In this document: one piece after another, positions 54,349 to 64,000 of the stretch
Layout: every line of letters begins with the position of its first letter
Numbering within the stretch: position 1 is the first letter of the stretch
NCBI GenBank assembly: GCA_025642075.2
Contig: JAODUO010000579.1
Span: forward strand, 161,001-225,000
DNA length: 64,000 nt
Direction: 5' to 3'
Origin: Ridgeia piscesae
Taxonomy: Eukaryota > Annelida > Polychaeta > Sabellida > Siboglinidae
Made by a program: the position numbers and the translations under genes
Notes under the pieces: model-generated
What the model was told of the DNA's origin: nothing
Database searches by the model: none
Seen by the model: the letters and a program-made list of their open reading frames with translations, nothing else

Positions 54349-55955
54349 CTACATAAAGCTATGCTGCCTGTCCAGCTGATGTACCTAGAATACTGTCTTC
54401 ATATAATGTGACTAACACTGACCTGTAACGAAAGAAGCCACATCACCTGGACATCAGAGCAGCATGGTCTAGTGAACCCAGCCCAGGCCAGCCTTCAGGA
54501 GAGCTTCCTGTACAAGCTGGCACATGTAACCTAACCAGCATAAAGGGGTCATATCCACAGTGCCCACTCAACCATTTTATTTATCAGCTCTCTCAAGTCC
54601 ACAAGGGCCATTCAGGTATTGCCTGGCAGTGCTGGCCTGGCATGACAGATGACTGATTAAGACCCTAAGTCAGTGGCGGCTGACAGCCAAGTCAAACATG
54701 GTTGACAGGGGAACAGACACGAGATTTGTGTGTTATTACACATACACTAGTGTAGCAAGCATTGTCCTACACTGGTGTTAAGTTCTGACTTGTAGTAATC
54801 ATTGGTTTTACTACATCATGATACAACTGTTGGGTTCAAAACAACTAGATCATTTATGATGTCATCCACTGCATGGGGACACAACGGCATGTGGAGACGT
54901 CAAAAACCTTTAACCAGTTCCCACATCCCTGACCACAAAGCAGACCTGTGTACAACTGGTTCAGTGAACTTCCTGCAACTAATATCCACCATAGCCAAGT
55001 AAATACACAGACAACCTCACTTCATGTCAAATCAATGTATAATTTGCAAATCCATCATAATAAGTGTCTCAATTTAGTCACCCCTGTGAAATCTGACTAT
55101 AATGACCCTTTGGAAGTAACATTCACGAGAAAGCCAGCAAAACATCCCGTCAGCCGGAGACTTTGTCGGCAGAAAAACATGCGGCCATAACAACAGTTAC
55201 ACGGCAACATATAAAAGAAGGACTGGCATGAAAGCTGACATAGTTGTGTGACTAGCAGTACTGGTGTGACAGTGACACTGTGACACTGTGACACTGGCTG
55301 CAAGAAGTGACTACTCACACAGCCATGGTGGTAACATGTCCGCCTGTCTGCCACAGATAAATCAATCCATGATGAGTGGATTTCCTCAGGCATCATTGAG
55401 CAGACACAGCTGACAGATGTGACGGGGCAGGTTTGTCTCCTGTCCCACTGTACTCACTACTCACACAGGTTTCTTAGCACCAGGAAATGTCAAAAAATCC
55501 ACCACTGCTGTGTCATCAAAATGGTATTGCTATATACATATCAAATATGGTTTCCTGGTTTTTTATTCAAGAAACACATTTACAACTTGACAAAGCCTAC
55601 GCAGCAGGTTAATGACAAGATATCTCACAGTATGCATTTGTGTGACTTAGTCCATGCAGTCTAGTGTTGCCTGACTGACTTCTGGCTCTAGTTTCACTGT
55701 AAGAATACAATACCAATCACTAGAAGTATCTGCAATGCACAGCAACAGATATTACAAACCATCAAAGTCCAATAAATCATAAAAAAGAACAACTGATCAG
55801 CACTTTTTTCTACTCATCAACAAGATCTTGTGACAATACTCTTTATGTTTGCATCAATCTTTTTTCCCCTTGGCCACATCAGTATTCGTTTCTGGCAATT
55901 CCAGGGAACTTACCACCCTTCCCTGCTTTTTAGCCAAGCCTTTCTTCACACTATC
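54349..55955. other. Unique intronic sequence
   Basis: Contains a short GTGACACT repeat at 55267-55294. No gene recognised. Confidence 0.4.
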
Positions 55956-55983
55956 AATCATTCTGTATCAGCTGGTGGCCTCT

Positions 55984-56258
55984 CCTACCACCAGTACTCA
56001 TGCCTTCCAGGCTGTCTTATCCACTCCTCCTACCACCAGTACACATGCCTTCCAGGCTGTCTTATCCACTCCTCCTACCACCAGTACACATGCTTCCAGG
56101 CTGTCTTATCCACTCCTCCTACCATCAGTACACATGCCTTCCAGGCTGTCTTATCCACTCCTACCACCAGTACACATGCCTTCCAGGCTGTCTTATCCAC
56201 TCCTCCTGCCACCAGTACACATGCTTCCAGGCTGTCTTATCTACTCCTCCCTATCAGA
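55984..56258. repeat. Minisatellite, 45-bp unit, about 6 copies
   Basis: The unit is CTTCCAGGCTGTCTTATCCA, then CTCCTCCTACCACCAGTACA and CATGC. Unit length is a multiple of three, so frames remain open; three overlapping plus frames give a repeated peptide, which is not evidence of coding. Confidence 0.95.
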
Positions 56259-56261
56259 CGC

Positions 56262-56435
56262 TTTGGCCAACAGTAACACACAAGCAGCGTAACAAGTAAC
56301 ACACAGGCAGCATAATAAGTAACATATGGCAGCGTAACAAGTAATACACAGCAGTGTAACAAATAAAACACAGCAGTGTAACAAATAACACACAGAAGTG
56401 TAACAAATAACACACAGCAGTGTAACCAGTGAGAC
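56262..56435. repeat. Minisatellite, about 22-bp unit, 8 copies
   Basis: GTAACAAATAACACACAGCA plus GT, with GTAACAAGTAACACACAGGC variants at the left. Confidence 0.92.
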
Positions 56436-56605
56436 AACACTTCACTGCCTGCCGCAAGACAACAGTAAACAGACAGCCAAGACCAAATTTCTGTCCAACT
56501 CCATGGAGAGTGTCAATGTAGGAGGGGAGAGGGAAGACCAGGAAACAGCAGGTTAGGATGGCATCATGGCAGGTACCCAGGTGAGTTGTCACTGAGCAAC
56601 AGCAA
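56436..56605. other. Unique spacer
   Basis: No feature recognised. Confidence 0.4.
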
Positions 56606-56935
56606 AATGTTCTTATACAGCGCAGTATCCAATCCTCAGGATTGCTCAAAGCACTTTTACACTTTACTTCTCTGACAGAGACAGGCCCCACCTCAACTTC
56701 TCAGGGAAGCATCCAGCCATAAGCTACAATTAATGCTCGAAAGCTGCTCAAAGTGCCCATACACATATCCAACACTGTCTATAGCCAGATACTCATTTAT
56801 ACAGCTGAGTGAACTGGAGCAATGTAGAGTGAAAAACTTGCACTTAGTCACTGCAGCACAGGATTTGAACACAGGTCCTCTTATTCGAGAGCCCGAAGCT
56901 CTACCCCTGAGCCACTGCACTCGAGCACATCAACT
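56606..56935 (-). mobile_element. tRNA-derived SINE, nearly complete
   Basis: On the minus strand the head reads GCAGTGGCTCAGGGGTAGAG (A box) and CTGTGTTCAAATCCTGTGCT (B box) at normal tRNA spacing. The core follows as TTTTTCACTCTACATTGCTC, CAGTTCACTCAGCTGTATAA and ATGAGTATCTGGCTATAGAC. The 3' tail reads AGTGCTTTGAGCAATCCTGA then GCGCTGTATAAGAAC, a tail type shared by many invertebrate and fish SINEs with partner LINEs. The core matches the copies at 20190 and 46795. This is the best copy for building a consensus. Confidence 0.85.
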
Positions 56936-57603
56936 CATCAAGTTATGTGTGATAACAAACGTTAACTAAACAGGATGGCTGAATGCTTACTCCCGCAATA
57001 AAGGTCCTAAGTCCTATACAGCTGCACATGTTCCATGAGAAAATTATGCTGTTAACCATTACAAGCACTGGGAATGTCTTAACCACTAGATGCATAAAAT
57101 AACAAAAATGCTACATTTGTAACGTTGAACTTAATCTGACAAGCCTTGGTAAATGTATAAATTATGTATTCCGCATTCCTTGGTCTGAGTTTGCAAGATT
57201 GTGGAATGTTTGCATTTTCTGCTGGGACCAGCCAATACCACAGTAACCACTAACCACACAAACCACTGTGGCATGACAACAGCCAGGTAAGAACAGTGGG
57301 CAGGTGAGAGTGAGACACAGTCACCCAGTGACACAGGTGTTGTGTCCTGACTACTTCAGTGTACATGGTCAACAACACTTATGTGATATCAGTTTCTTAT
57401 TCATTTCAAGTAACGTATTATTCCTGTTGAGACATTTTCTGTGATACATCACCAACATGTTGGTAAACTATTACTGTATTCTAATTATAACTCCTCATCC
57501 TAACTGTACTTATTTAACTATTTAACTAATAACCACTGTTGTTATTTATGGTTTTGATATACAGTACAGGCCTGGTATAGTATAAAGATGTGGAACAAAG
57601 TTC

Positions 57604-57653
<50 letters not shown>

Positions 57654-58764
57654 TTATATAAACTGGAGTAGGAAGCTAACTTTTCAGGCTGACAAATGGA
57701 TTCTCTCATATTTTACTATAGAAAAATTACTTTAACTTTGATTTAACTTTAACGCTTTCTGACCTATACACAGCCGTGAATCAGAAGAGTTATTAGCAGA
57801 AAGTTACATGTTTTACTCAGTAGATGCTGCCACTATTGCAATTTATTTCCACGGCCTAACATTGTGGATTTTTTGTGGATGCAAGTCCCACTTTGATCAT
57901 GGCAGAATAATTTGTAACAACAGTTAAATATGTGGTTACACTGACCAGGTAGGTACAAATTGCAGGGTACCCCCTCCCCCCTCCCCTGTGACTTAATCTA
58001 ACTGTAGAAGACACAAGGCTTCTAGTAGTGTATGTCACCAAAACAACTCAACTGTGACTAAAACCACTGATCTGTTACTGCCCAAGCAGTTTCCCCCCTG
58101 TTGGACATGTGCCTTTTATGACATGCTATCAGTGGGCTGATAGGCCATCTCTCCAGTCACATACACTGTGCCAGGAATGTCTTGACACAGGAAATACCTA
58201 AGTGACAAGGGGGTGACATAGGGGTGACAAGGGTGGGTATCTACTTAGCCAGATGTCACAGCTGTCTTCATAAACAATACTGCATTTTTGCATTCAGTGA
58301 GACTTTGATATCACAAACAGGGTTACTTGGCATACAGTCATGTCCACCAACTCCTCATTTACATTAAACGTACAATTTACATTGGTATTGTCCACATTAT
58401 TGTGGTTTTAAGTGTTAAGGTATTAAAAGGTAATGCTGCAAATAATCCTGCACATTTTCATAATTCAAATGTTGGGTTTGCTCTCAAATGATAAACAAAT
58501 CATCCAAATTCGTAATTCTAATTAGCACAACTGTTGGTATATCAACCCCCACAAAACAATCAAAAAACATTACTGTATTTGAGATTTAAGAAGGTAAGCC
58601 AAACCTCACTGGTCAATGTGTCACATGGGAAACCACAGGTCATTTGTGACACAATGTGACAAAGTGTGCTGTGCACCTATGCTGTAGCTACCCCTGTAGA
58701 TCTGTCTGCTTATGTCACCACAATACTAAATCAAGTGTATAAACAGTCCACACAAATGAACAAG
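56936..58764. other. Unique intronic sequence with (AT)n
   Basis: (AT)n at about 57608-57650 (ATATATAT, then AAATTTATATAAA). No gene recognised. Confidence 0.45.
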
Positions 58765-59030
58765 CTAGTGACACACTGGGTAGCAAAAACAACAGCAACA
58801 ACTAGTCAGTGACACACTGGATAGCAAAAACAACACCAACAACTAGTCAGTGACACACTGGATAGCAAAAACAACAGCAACTACTAGTCAGTGACACACT
58901 GGATAGCAAAAACAACAGCAACTAATAGTCAGTGACACACTGGATAGCAAAAACAACAGCAACTACTAGTCAGTGACACACTGGATAGCAAAAACAACAG
59001 CAACAACTAGTCAGTGACACACTGGATAAA
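58765..59030. repeat. Minisatellite, 41-bp unit, 6-7 copies
   Basis: AGTCAGTGACACACTGGATA, GCAAAAACAACAGCAACTAC and T; period 41 bp (58811 to 58852). GTGACACACTGGATAG holds a short inverted repeat (GTGaCACAC). Confidence 0.94.
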
Positions 59031-60485
59031 AAAAAAAACTTTCTGCAATGACAGTAATTCTCCAGTAAATATAAAGACCATTGATGAAAGACCATTTTAA
59101 CACCGGGTCCATCAAGACTGCATGCATAATCCAATCATTTTTATTAAGTGTATTTTAGATGTAAATTAAACTTCTACCCTGTTAGTTGATGTCGCAATAT
59201 GTATGTCAACCAGCTGGCCAAAATTAACACTTAATGACATTTGTAGCAATGACTCAGTCAGGAGAGAACAAACATATTGAGTTAAGGACAAGCAATCTAC
59301 AGTTTGACAAGCATCTATTGAGAAAAACACTGCCTATAAAATTATAAATATTTAATCATGGCCTCTTCAGTGACGGGGCGGGGGTTGACTGGTGGAATGG
59401 GGTCAGTGACAAAAAACAGTTATAATTTAAATTTAATTACACATCCCCAAAAGTGTTAAATTGTGTCATTTTCAAACACTTCCTGAAATGTAAAAATATT
59501 CCAAAGACAACTGGTGGCCCCTCCCACCCCATGACCCACTTCAACCCCAAACAATGTTTATTTTTCCTTGTAATTAACGTAACATTTGTGCAGTGGGCTG
59601 GGATTAACACAGAGAAGAGACTAGCATTTATCTAGAACCAACAGCATTACAATCCAAGAAATTGAAGACAAAAAAGCAGTGTGTCAATGTCTGAAGGTGT
59701 TGTGTGAGCCTGACTTCAATCTAAAAATCTACGATCTTCTTTCATTAAAATCAGCCTGCTTAAGACTTGACGTACTATGAAAAGATTACAAAGGTGTTCG
59801 GGTTCATTATTCTAACATTTGGACTTTAGAAAATGAGATCCCTGCTTATGATGTGTGTTACACGCTGGCTGACACCAGATTGAAGGCACCAATGGGGCTT
59901 ATAGAGGAACAAAATTGGCAGTTTTGACAGTAGCCTAATTGGTACCGAACCACCATCTGGCGGTACCAGAGTTCAAAACCCAGTTCCTCCGAACAACAGT
60001 CTAGAATTCTAAGCTGCTCGATCACTGCACCCTCCTGACTGGACTATGAACATCACCTAACATGGCAACTGTAGCTATGTAAATGAAATTCAATGAATAC
60101 ATAAAATAGATCTATTATTTTATACATAACTTTCATTCAAATATTAATTAGATACAGATGGTAACTGTCAGGAATTCTGTTTAAGTAATAAAGAAATCAG
60201 GTTACAAGGAACATAAGGATAAGAATGTATGTATCCTAACTACATGTTGGTAAAACGGAACTAAATTTATAAAGAGCCAAATACGGTGGATTTGTTAATT
60301 TGTTATGATCAAATTGTGCATTAAAACAGGATTGCAGATTTGTGTAATGTGTATGTAAATGTATTACATATAAAGTAATAAATTTACACAATGTTACTGT
60401 ATTATTGTTGAAGTTATTATCATACTTTATAAATAGCAGTTAAACAACCTCCCTTAGTATGGACTGTTCTATCTGTTCAGTGTCT
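59031..60485. other. Unique intronic sequence with a tRNA-like relic
   Basis: At about 59926-59992 TAGCCTAATTGGTACCGAAC (A-box-like) and GAGTTCAAAACCCAGTTCCT (B-box-like) are spaced as in a tRNA-derived SINE head, but no shared core follows. The rest is AT-rich without recognised features. Confidence 0.4.
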
Positions 60486-61640
60486 CCGACTGAGTGTATC
60501 ATGTAAGAGGTTGACGAGAGTGTATCACAGAAGAGACGGATGAGAGTGTATCACATAAGAGGTTGATGAGAGTGTATCATGTAAGAGGTTGATGTGAGTG
60601 TATCACAGAGAGATTCATGAGTATATCACATAAGAGATTGATGAGAGTGTACCACGTAAGAGGTTGATGAGTGTATCAATTAAGAGATTAATATTCAATA
60701 TGAGTGTATCATGGATTTTATGGGTGTTAGTGTGTCATGGTCCAAGCGACTAATATAAGTCTATTGTGGAAGAAATTTATTGATCTGAGTATATCATTGA
60801 AATGGTGAATGTGAGTATATCATGGAACAGCTGGAATATCACGGATGAGGTTCATGTAGGTTTATTTTGGAAGTTATGGATGAGTGTGAGTATATCATGT
60901 AGGAATTTTGTGTAAACATACCATGTAAGTTGTGGATATGAGCGTATCATGGAATAGCTGGCCATGGGTGTATCATGGAAGTGACTGATTGGGATGAAGG
61001 TATTGTGGAAGACATTGATTAATCTGATTGAGTAAATCATTGAAGTGGTTAATGTGAGTGTATCATAAAAAGATGGATGTGAGTGTATCATTGGATCTGA
61101 TCATGTGTGTATCATTAGATCTGAGCATGTGTCATGGAGGAGATTCACGTAAGCTCATCATGGAAGTTATGGATGTGAGGGTATCGCGGATAAGATATGA
61201 GCACATCATGGAATAGATGGATGTGAATGTAGCTGGGAGTGACTGATTGGTATAAATGTATCATGGAAGAGACTGATTGATCTGAGTGTATCATGGAAGA
61301 GACTGATTGATCCGAGTGTATCATGGAACAGACTGATTGATCTGAGTGTATCATGGAACAGACTGATCAAAAGTGAATGTAATACTGAAGTGATGAATGT
61401 GAGTGTATCATAAAAACATGGCTGAGTGTATCATTGGGTGTGATCATGTGAGTGTATCATTGGATGTGATCATGTGAGTGTATTGTGCTTGGCAAGAGAA
61501 CTATATAATTTTCAGTTATTCCGAGGCACTGGATATATTTGTATAATGGAAGAAATAGATGTTAGCATATCATAAAACAGATTGGTGTGAGCATATCATT
61601 GAAGAGATAGACGAGCGAATATTGTTGAAGACAAGGACGT
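60486..61640. repeat. Degenerate repeat of ~30-bp GAGTGTATCATG units
   Basis: GAGTGTATCATGGAAGAGAC and TGATTGATCT units are spaced 30 bp in the clean part (61261, 61291, 61321) and irregularly elsewhere. At least 30 GTATCA words occur. An older array than the others in the window. Confidence 0.85.
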
Positions 61641-63014
61641 TGACTGGTGTACTGTAGAGTTGGCACTGGGATGTCAGGAAGTATAACACTGACAGACAGG
61701 GACTCAGCTCTGGCTTATCTATTTCTACCAAAGAGATAAACCATGCTAAGGCAACAGGGATTATGAAGATGACAGCAATATTTTGTCTGCCGCCGAGACA
61801 AACAGCTAATGCCGGTGGCTGCGGAGTGAGCCTGTGCATCAATAAACCTGTGCAGCAGTATGTATGAATGGCATGCAACATAAATGCAAATGATTCCTGC
61901 ATGAATGCATATACGCATACATTCATTCCAACCGCAATTCAACTGAGAACTAACGCAGCATTCTATTCCAACAGGTGATATCCAATAGAACCAAATGTAT
62001 CGGGATACTGCTGGTAATGTCTTCATGTGTGTGTTTGTCTGTAAAACAGCTATGTTGTGGGTATTCTATTTGTGGCAGTACTGACTCCTTTTTTTGTGAC
62101 TCTGGTGAATGACCCAGGTTCTCAGAGGTTCACTGTCCCAATACACACTAAAAGGTCTGTCACCAAAAAAATATTTAGACCTAGAATTTTTTATTGCAAT
62201 GTATTCAATTGCAATGTCATTTACAGAGCACGTTTCGAATAAAGATATTTCACCACAATGGAAGCTGAATTTAACATTACTGATGGATGCTTATTTCATC
62301 TGCATAGCCATAGGTGCTCACTGAAACATCTGCGAAAGTATCAATTAATACTATGATGAGTGGGCCTATGGAATTTATGTCCCAAGTCACATATGTCCTA
62401 AATTTATTATTAAGTATTTATGTTAATTTTGCACTTTAGTCTTATCATAAAATCTGTTGATATATCAGCATCAATGCTGGAACTCTTTATAGAACATTTC
62501 AAGTATGTTGCATATTTTAACTGTTACTTAGCATCTTGTTTTTTGGACATACCGTGCACAATATTTGGGACATAAGTGACTTGATACATAAACGACTTAG
62601 GACATAACGTCTATAACTCAATGAATCCATCTCATAACAGGATTGATAACCAGTAAATTAAGACCAGTAGTTTACGGACAGGATCAAGTGTGTCTTTTAC
62701 ATGTGGACAAGTAGTGTGACATTTACTATACAAAATAATCCCTTCCATATGATGCACATGTCAAAGTTCACCATGGGATACAGTTGACCCGAGAACGGCA
62801 TTGGCAGGCAAACCTATTAATAGGCAGCACTGTTGACGTTTAACGGGTGGCAGGTGTCATTCAAACGGTTAGTCTGCTTGCAAAAGTAACACAGAACACT
62901 CAAACTGTCAGTATTCACACATTCAATCGTCTCAAATGCAGCCATGAAGATGCACATCCCGAAGTTCTTTGTAATGCGCTGAAAGCAAACAGCCAAACTG
63001 GATCAAGACGGCAC
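61641..63014. other. Unique sequence at the start of intron 1
   Basis: No further exon or gene recognised. The first ~200 bp after the donor are less AT-rich than the rest. Confidence 0.4.
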
Positions 63015-63020
63015 ACTCAC
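63015..63020 (-). other. 5' splice site of exon 1 (phase 0)
   Basis: On the minus strand the sequence reads GATTTGGAG|GTGAGTGTGC, a full match to the GTRAGT donor consensus. It follows the conserved Asp-Leu-Glu end of the exon, and the vertebrate homologue also appears to leave this conserved block shortly after FEALE. Confidence 0.8.
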
Positions 63021-63311
63021 CTCCAAATCGTCCTGGCTTTTGAAGCTGATGAAAGCGAATCCATCGATTATATCCTCCTCCTTGAACTGGTCGGCTTTCT
63101 TGCGTCGCCTCGTCCCCTTTCCCTTCCCCTTGCCCTTCGTGGGAGCCGGGGCCATGGACGTATCCGAATCGTCCCCGCTAGCTGCCCCGTCGTCCACCAC
63201 ATGATTTTGTTTTTCCTCTGAGGCGGCCCGTTGTTGCGCCTTGCGCTTCGTGCTCGAGGCTTTTGGCCGCTGTTTCGCTGCCGAGCCGGCGCACACCTCG
63301 CCGCTATCCAT
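63021..63311 (-). CDS. AUTS2-like: First coding exon of an AUTS2/FBRSL1/FBRS-family protein (partial, residues 1-97)
   Basis: The exon encodes 97 residues and continues beyond the window after splicing. Visible order: an acidic/serine N-terminus (1-20), a basic stretch TKRKAQQR (21-28), an acidic serine region (about 31-52), a Gly-Lys/Arg cluster KGKGKGKGTRRRKK (59-72) that looks like a nuclear localisation signal, then EEDIIDGFAFISF (78-90). EEDIIDGFA followed by a Ser-Phe pair sits near the N-terminus of vertebrate AUTS2-family proteins, also after a basic region. Family members are nuclear regulators; AUTS2 joins PCGF3/PCGF5 variant PRC1 complexes and recruits CK2 and P300, and has been tied to neuronal development. 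The start at 63311 has G at -3 and +4, and TGA lies in frame at 63323-63321, so no longer N-terminus is possible in this transcript. The exon ends GAG|GTGAGT, phase 0; reading on into the intron adds only five residues. Family assignment is from memory of the motif; whether it is orthologous to AUTS2, FBRSL1 or the single invertebrate gene cannot be told from one exon. Confidence 0.82.
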
Positions 63312-63620
63312 GGCGTTTTCTCAGCCACGTCGCCACGGATCCTCACCAAATCGCGTCCATCCGACGCAGCGAATACCGTACGAAATCTGATGATAATCCA
63401 GAAGGTGATCTTGGTCTCGCAACGGTGAAATTCCGCTATGAATTGTACGAACTCGTCTCAGCGACAACTCGGTTGTTCAAATGGCGGAAAATACAATATG
63501 GCCGCCTCACAAAGCAAGTTCCCGGCGCCGTGTTTGTTCATCCGCCAATAGCTCCGCATTGTAAATAGTGCGCAAGACGGGCGTGTCACCTGGAGTCCAG
63601 AGTGCTATATTGTACACGTA
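63312..63620 (-). promoter_or_regulatory. CpG-rich 5'UTR and promoter region of the AUTS2-like gene
   Basis: CpG dinucleotides are dense from about 63010 to 63560 and rare in most of the window, as expected of an unmethylated promoter. Candidate elements are a CCAAT box at 63545-63549 (plus-strand sense, an NF-Y-type site) and two YY1-like ATGGCGG/ATGGCCGCC motifs at about 63481-63508. No TATA box is evident. The transcription start cannot be placed from sequence; the TGA at 63323-63321 and the short upstream frame at 63343-63360 would be in the leader if transcription starts near the YY1-like motifs. Confidence 0.55.
63343..63360 (-). other. Possible short upstream ORF (5 codons)
   Basis: Minus-strand ATG at 63360 opens a five-codon frame (Met-Asp-Ala-Ile-Trp) that stops at TGA, 31 bases before the main ATG. 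If it is inside the leader it could modulate translation of the AUTS2-like start. Whether it is transcribed is unknown. Confidence 0.3.
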
Positions 63621-64000
63621 GGTAGACGTATTGCAGTGTTCTACTACTTAGTAACATAACTGTTATACAGTACTGACCATAATGATTCATTTGGCTTGAT
63701 TCGGAAATGAGAATTATGGCGATTTTGTACTCATGCCTTTCGGCAGGAAGCCGCTGATGTTTTTCTAACCAGTCATTAAGTCCATTACGTTAGGACGTTC
63801 TGCCCATCGAAGATATTATCCGATATTGTCACATGTGTTTGATAGATTCGATGTGTATCATTCCATCCGCAAATAGCAATCAACATGTTCGATCCTAAGT
63901 TACAGCGTATTTTTTGGAAATAAAAGTGTCCTTGGCTAGCTAGCCCAAGTGAAACAAGTGAATCTAGACTAGAGTCTAGACGAGTCTTCATTCAATTTCG
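63621..64000. other. Upstream flank of the AUTS2-like promoter
   Basis: CpG density falls here. No divergent gene recognised on the plus strand. A near-palindrome TCTAGACTAGAGTCTAGA lies at 63963-63980. Confidence 0.4.

Noticed and set aside
55984..56299. Overlapping 100-148-codon plus frames
   Set aside because: They follow from a 45-bp minisatellite unit, a multiple of three.
63068..63349. Alternative 93-residue minus-strand frame overlapping exon 1
   Set aside because: It begins at TTG, not ATG, and lies out of frame under the conserved exon.
63231..63568. Plus-strand frames opposite exon 1
   Set aside because: Shadows of the GC-rich exon and promoter with no resemblance to known proteins.

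Overview
This is animal (metazoan) nuclear DNA, not bacterial or viral. It has spliceosomal splice sites, tRNA-derived SINEs, very long dinucleotide microsatellites, many minisatellites, and no dense set of open reading frames. The only coding segment I can support firmly is one exon at the right end, on the minus strand (63021-63311). It encodes the N-terminus of an AUTS2/FBRSL1/FBRS-family protein (Drosophila tay is the fly member), recognised by EEDIIDGFAFISF. The exon starts at a strong-context ATG with an in-frame stop 12 nt upstream and ends at a consensus GAG|GTGAGT donor in phase 0. The organism cannot be named from this. The single CpG-rich promoter, the (CA)/(CACG)/(AT) microsatellites and the SINE type suggest a marine invertebrate, perhaps a mollusc or other lophotrochozoan, at low confidence.

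Layout: 63312-63620 is the CpG-rich 5'UTR/promoter. Everything to the left, about 63 kb, is best read as the first intron of this minus-strand gene, or at least its first 63 kb, since I find no second coding exon. A long first intron is known for vertebrate AUTS2. Tandem repeats take up roughly a quarter of the intron. The main arrays are a 46-bp array (1-872), a 582-bp higher-order CA-rich array (2174-3815), a 47-bp array (5590-8308), (CA)n (16117-16459), a G-rich ~24-bp array (19190-20136), (GT)n (24051-24776), a 34/68-bp dimeric array (26933-29440), a very uniform 25-bp array (31676-32303), a 40-bp array (34999-35522), a 482-bp perfect-looking duplication (45701-46664) and a pyrimidine-rich 22-bp array (49275-50335). 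Between them lie unique AT-rich stretches with no recognisable gene.

Mobile DNA: three copies of one tRNA-derived SINE type (20190-20765, 46795-46990, 56606-56935 minus), the first with its head amplified in tandem; a palindromic foldback element in (AT)n (1591-1986); and a candidate non-autonomous piggyBac-like element flanked by TTAA (14474-15853).

Most interesting are: (1) a near-ideal recursive-splicing ratchet site on the gene strand at 14588/14589, with branch-point-like CTAAC, a pyrimidine tract and CAG|GTAAGT, lying inside the candidate TTAA element; (2) a possible nested plus-strand exon with a signal-peptide-like start and a clustered-cysteine end at a consensus donor (52674-52837); (3) arrays whose units carry regulatory-like motifs, namely Sox-like ACAATAATTGT x25 and spaced TGACC pairs x~70. 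All three are inferences to be tested. No complete new multi-gene system is visible.
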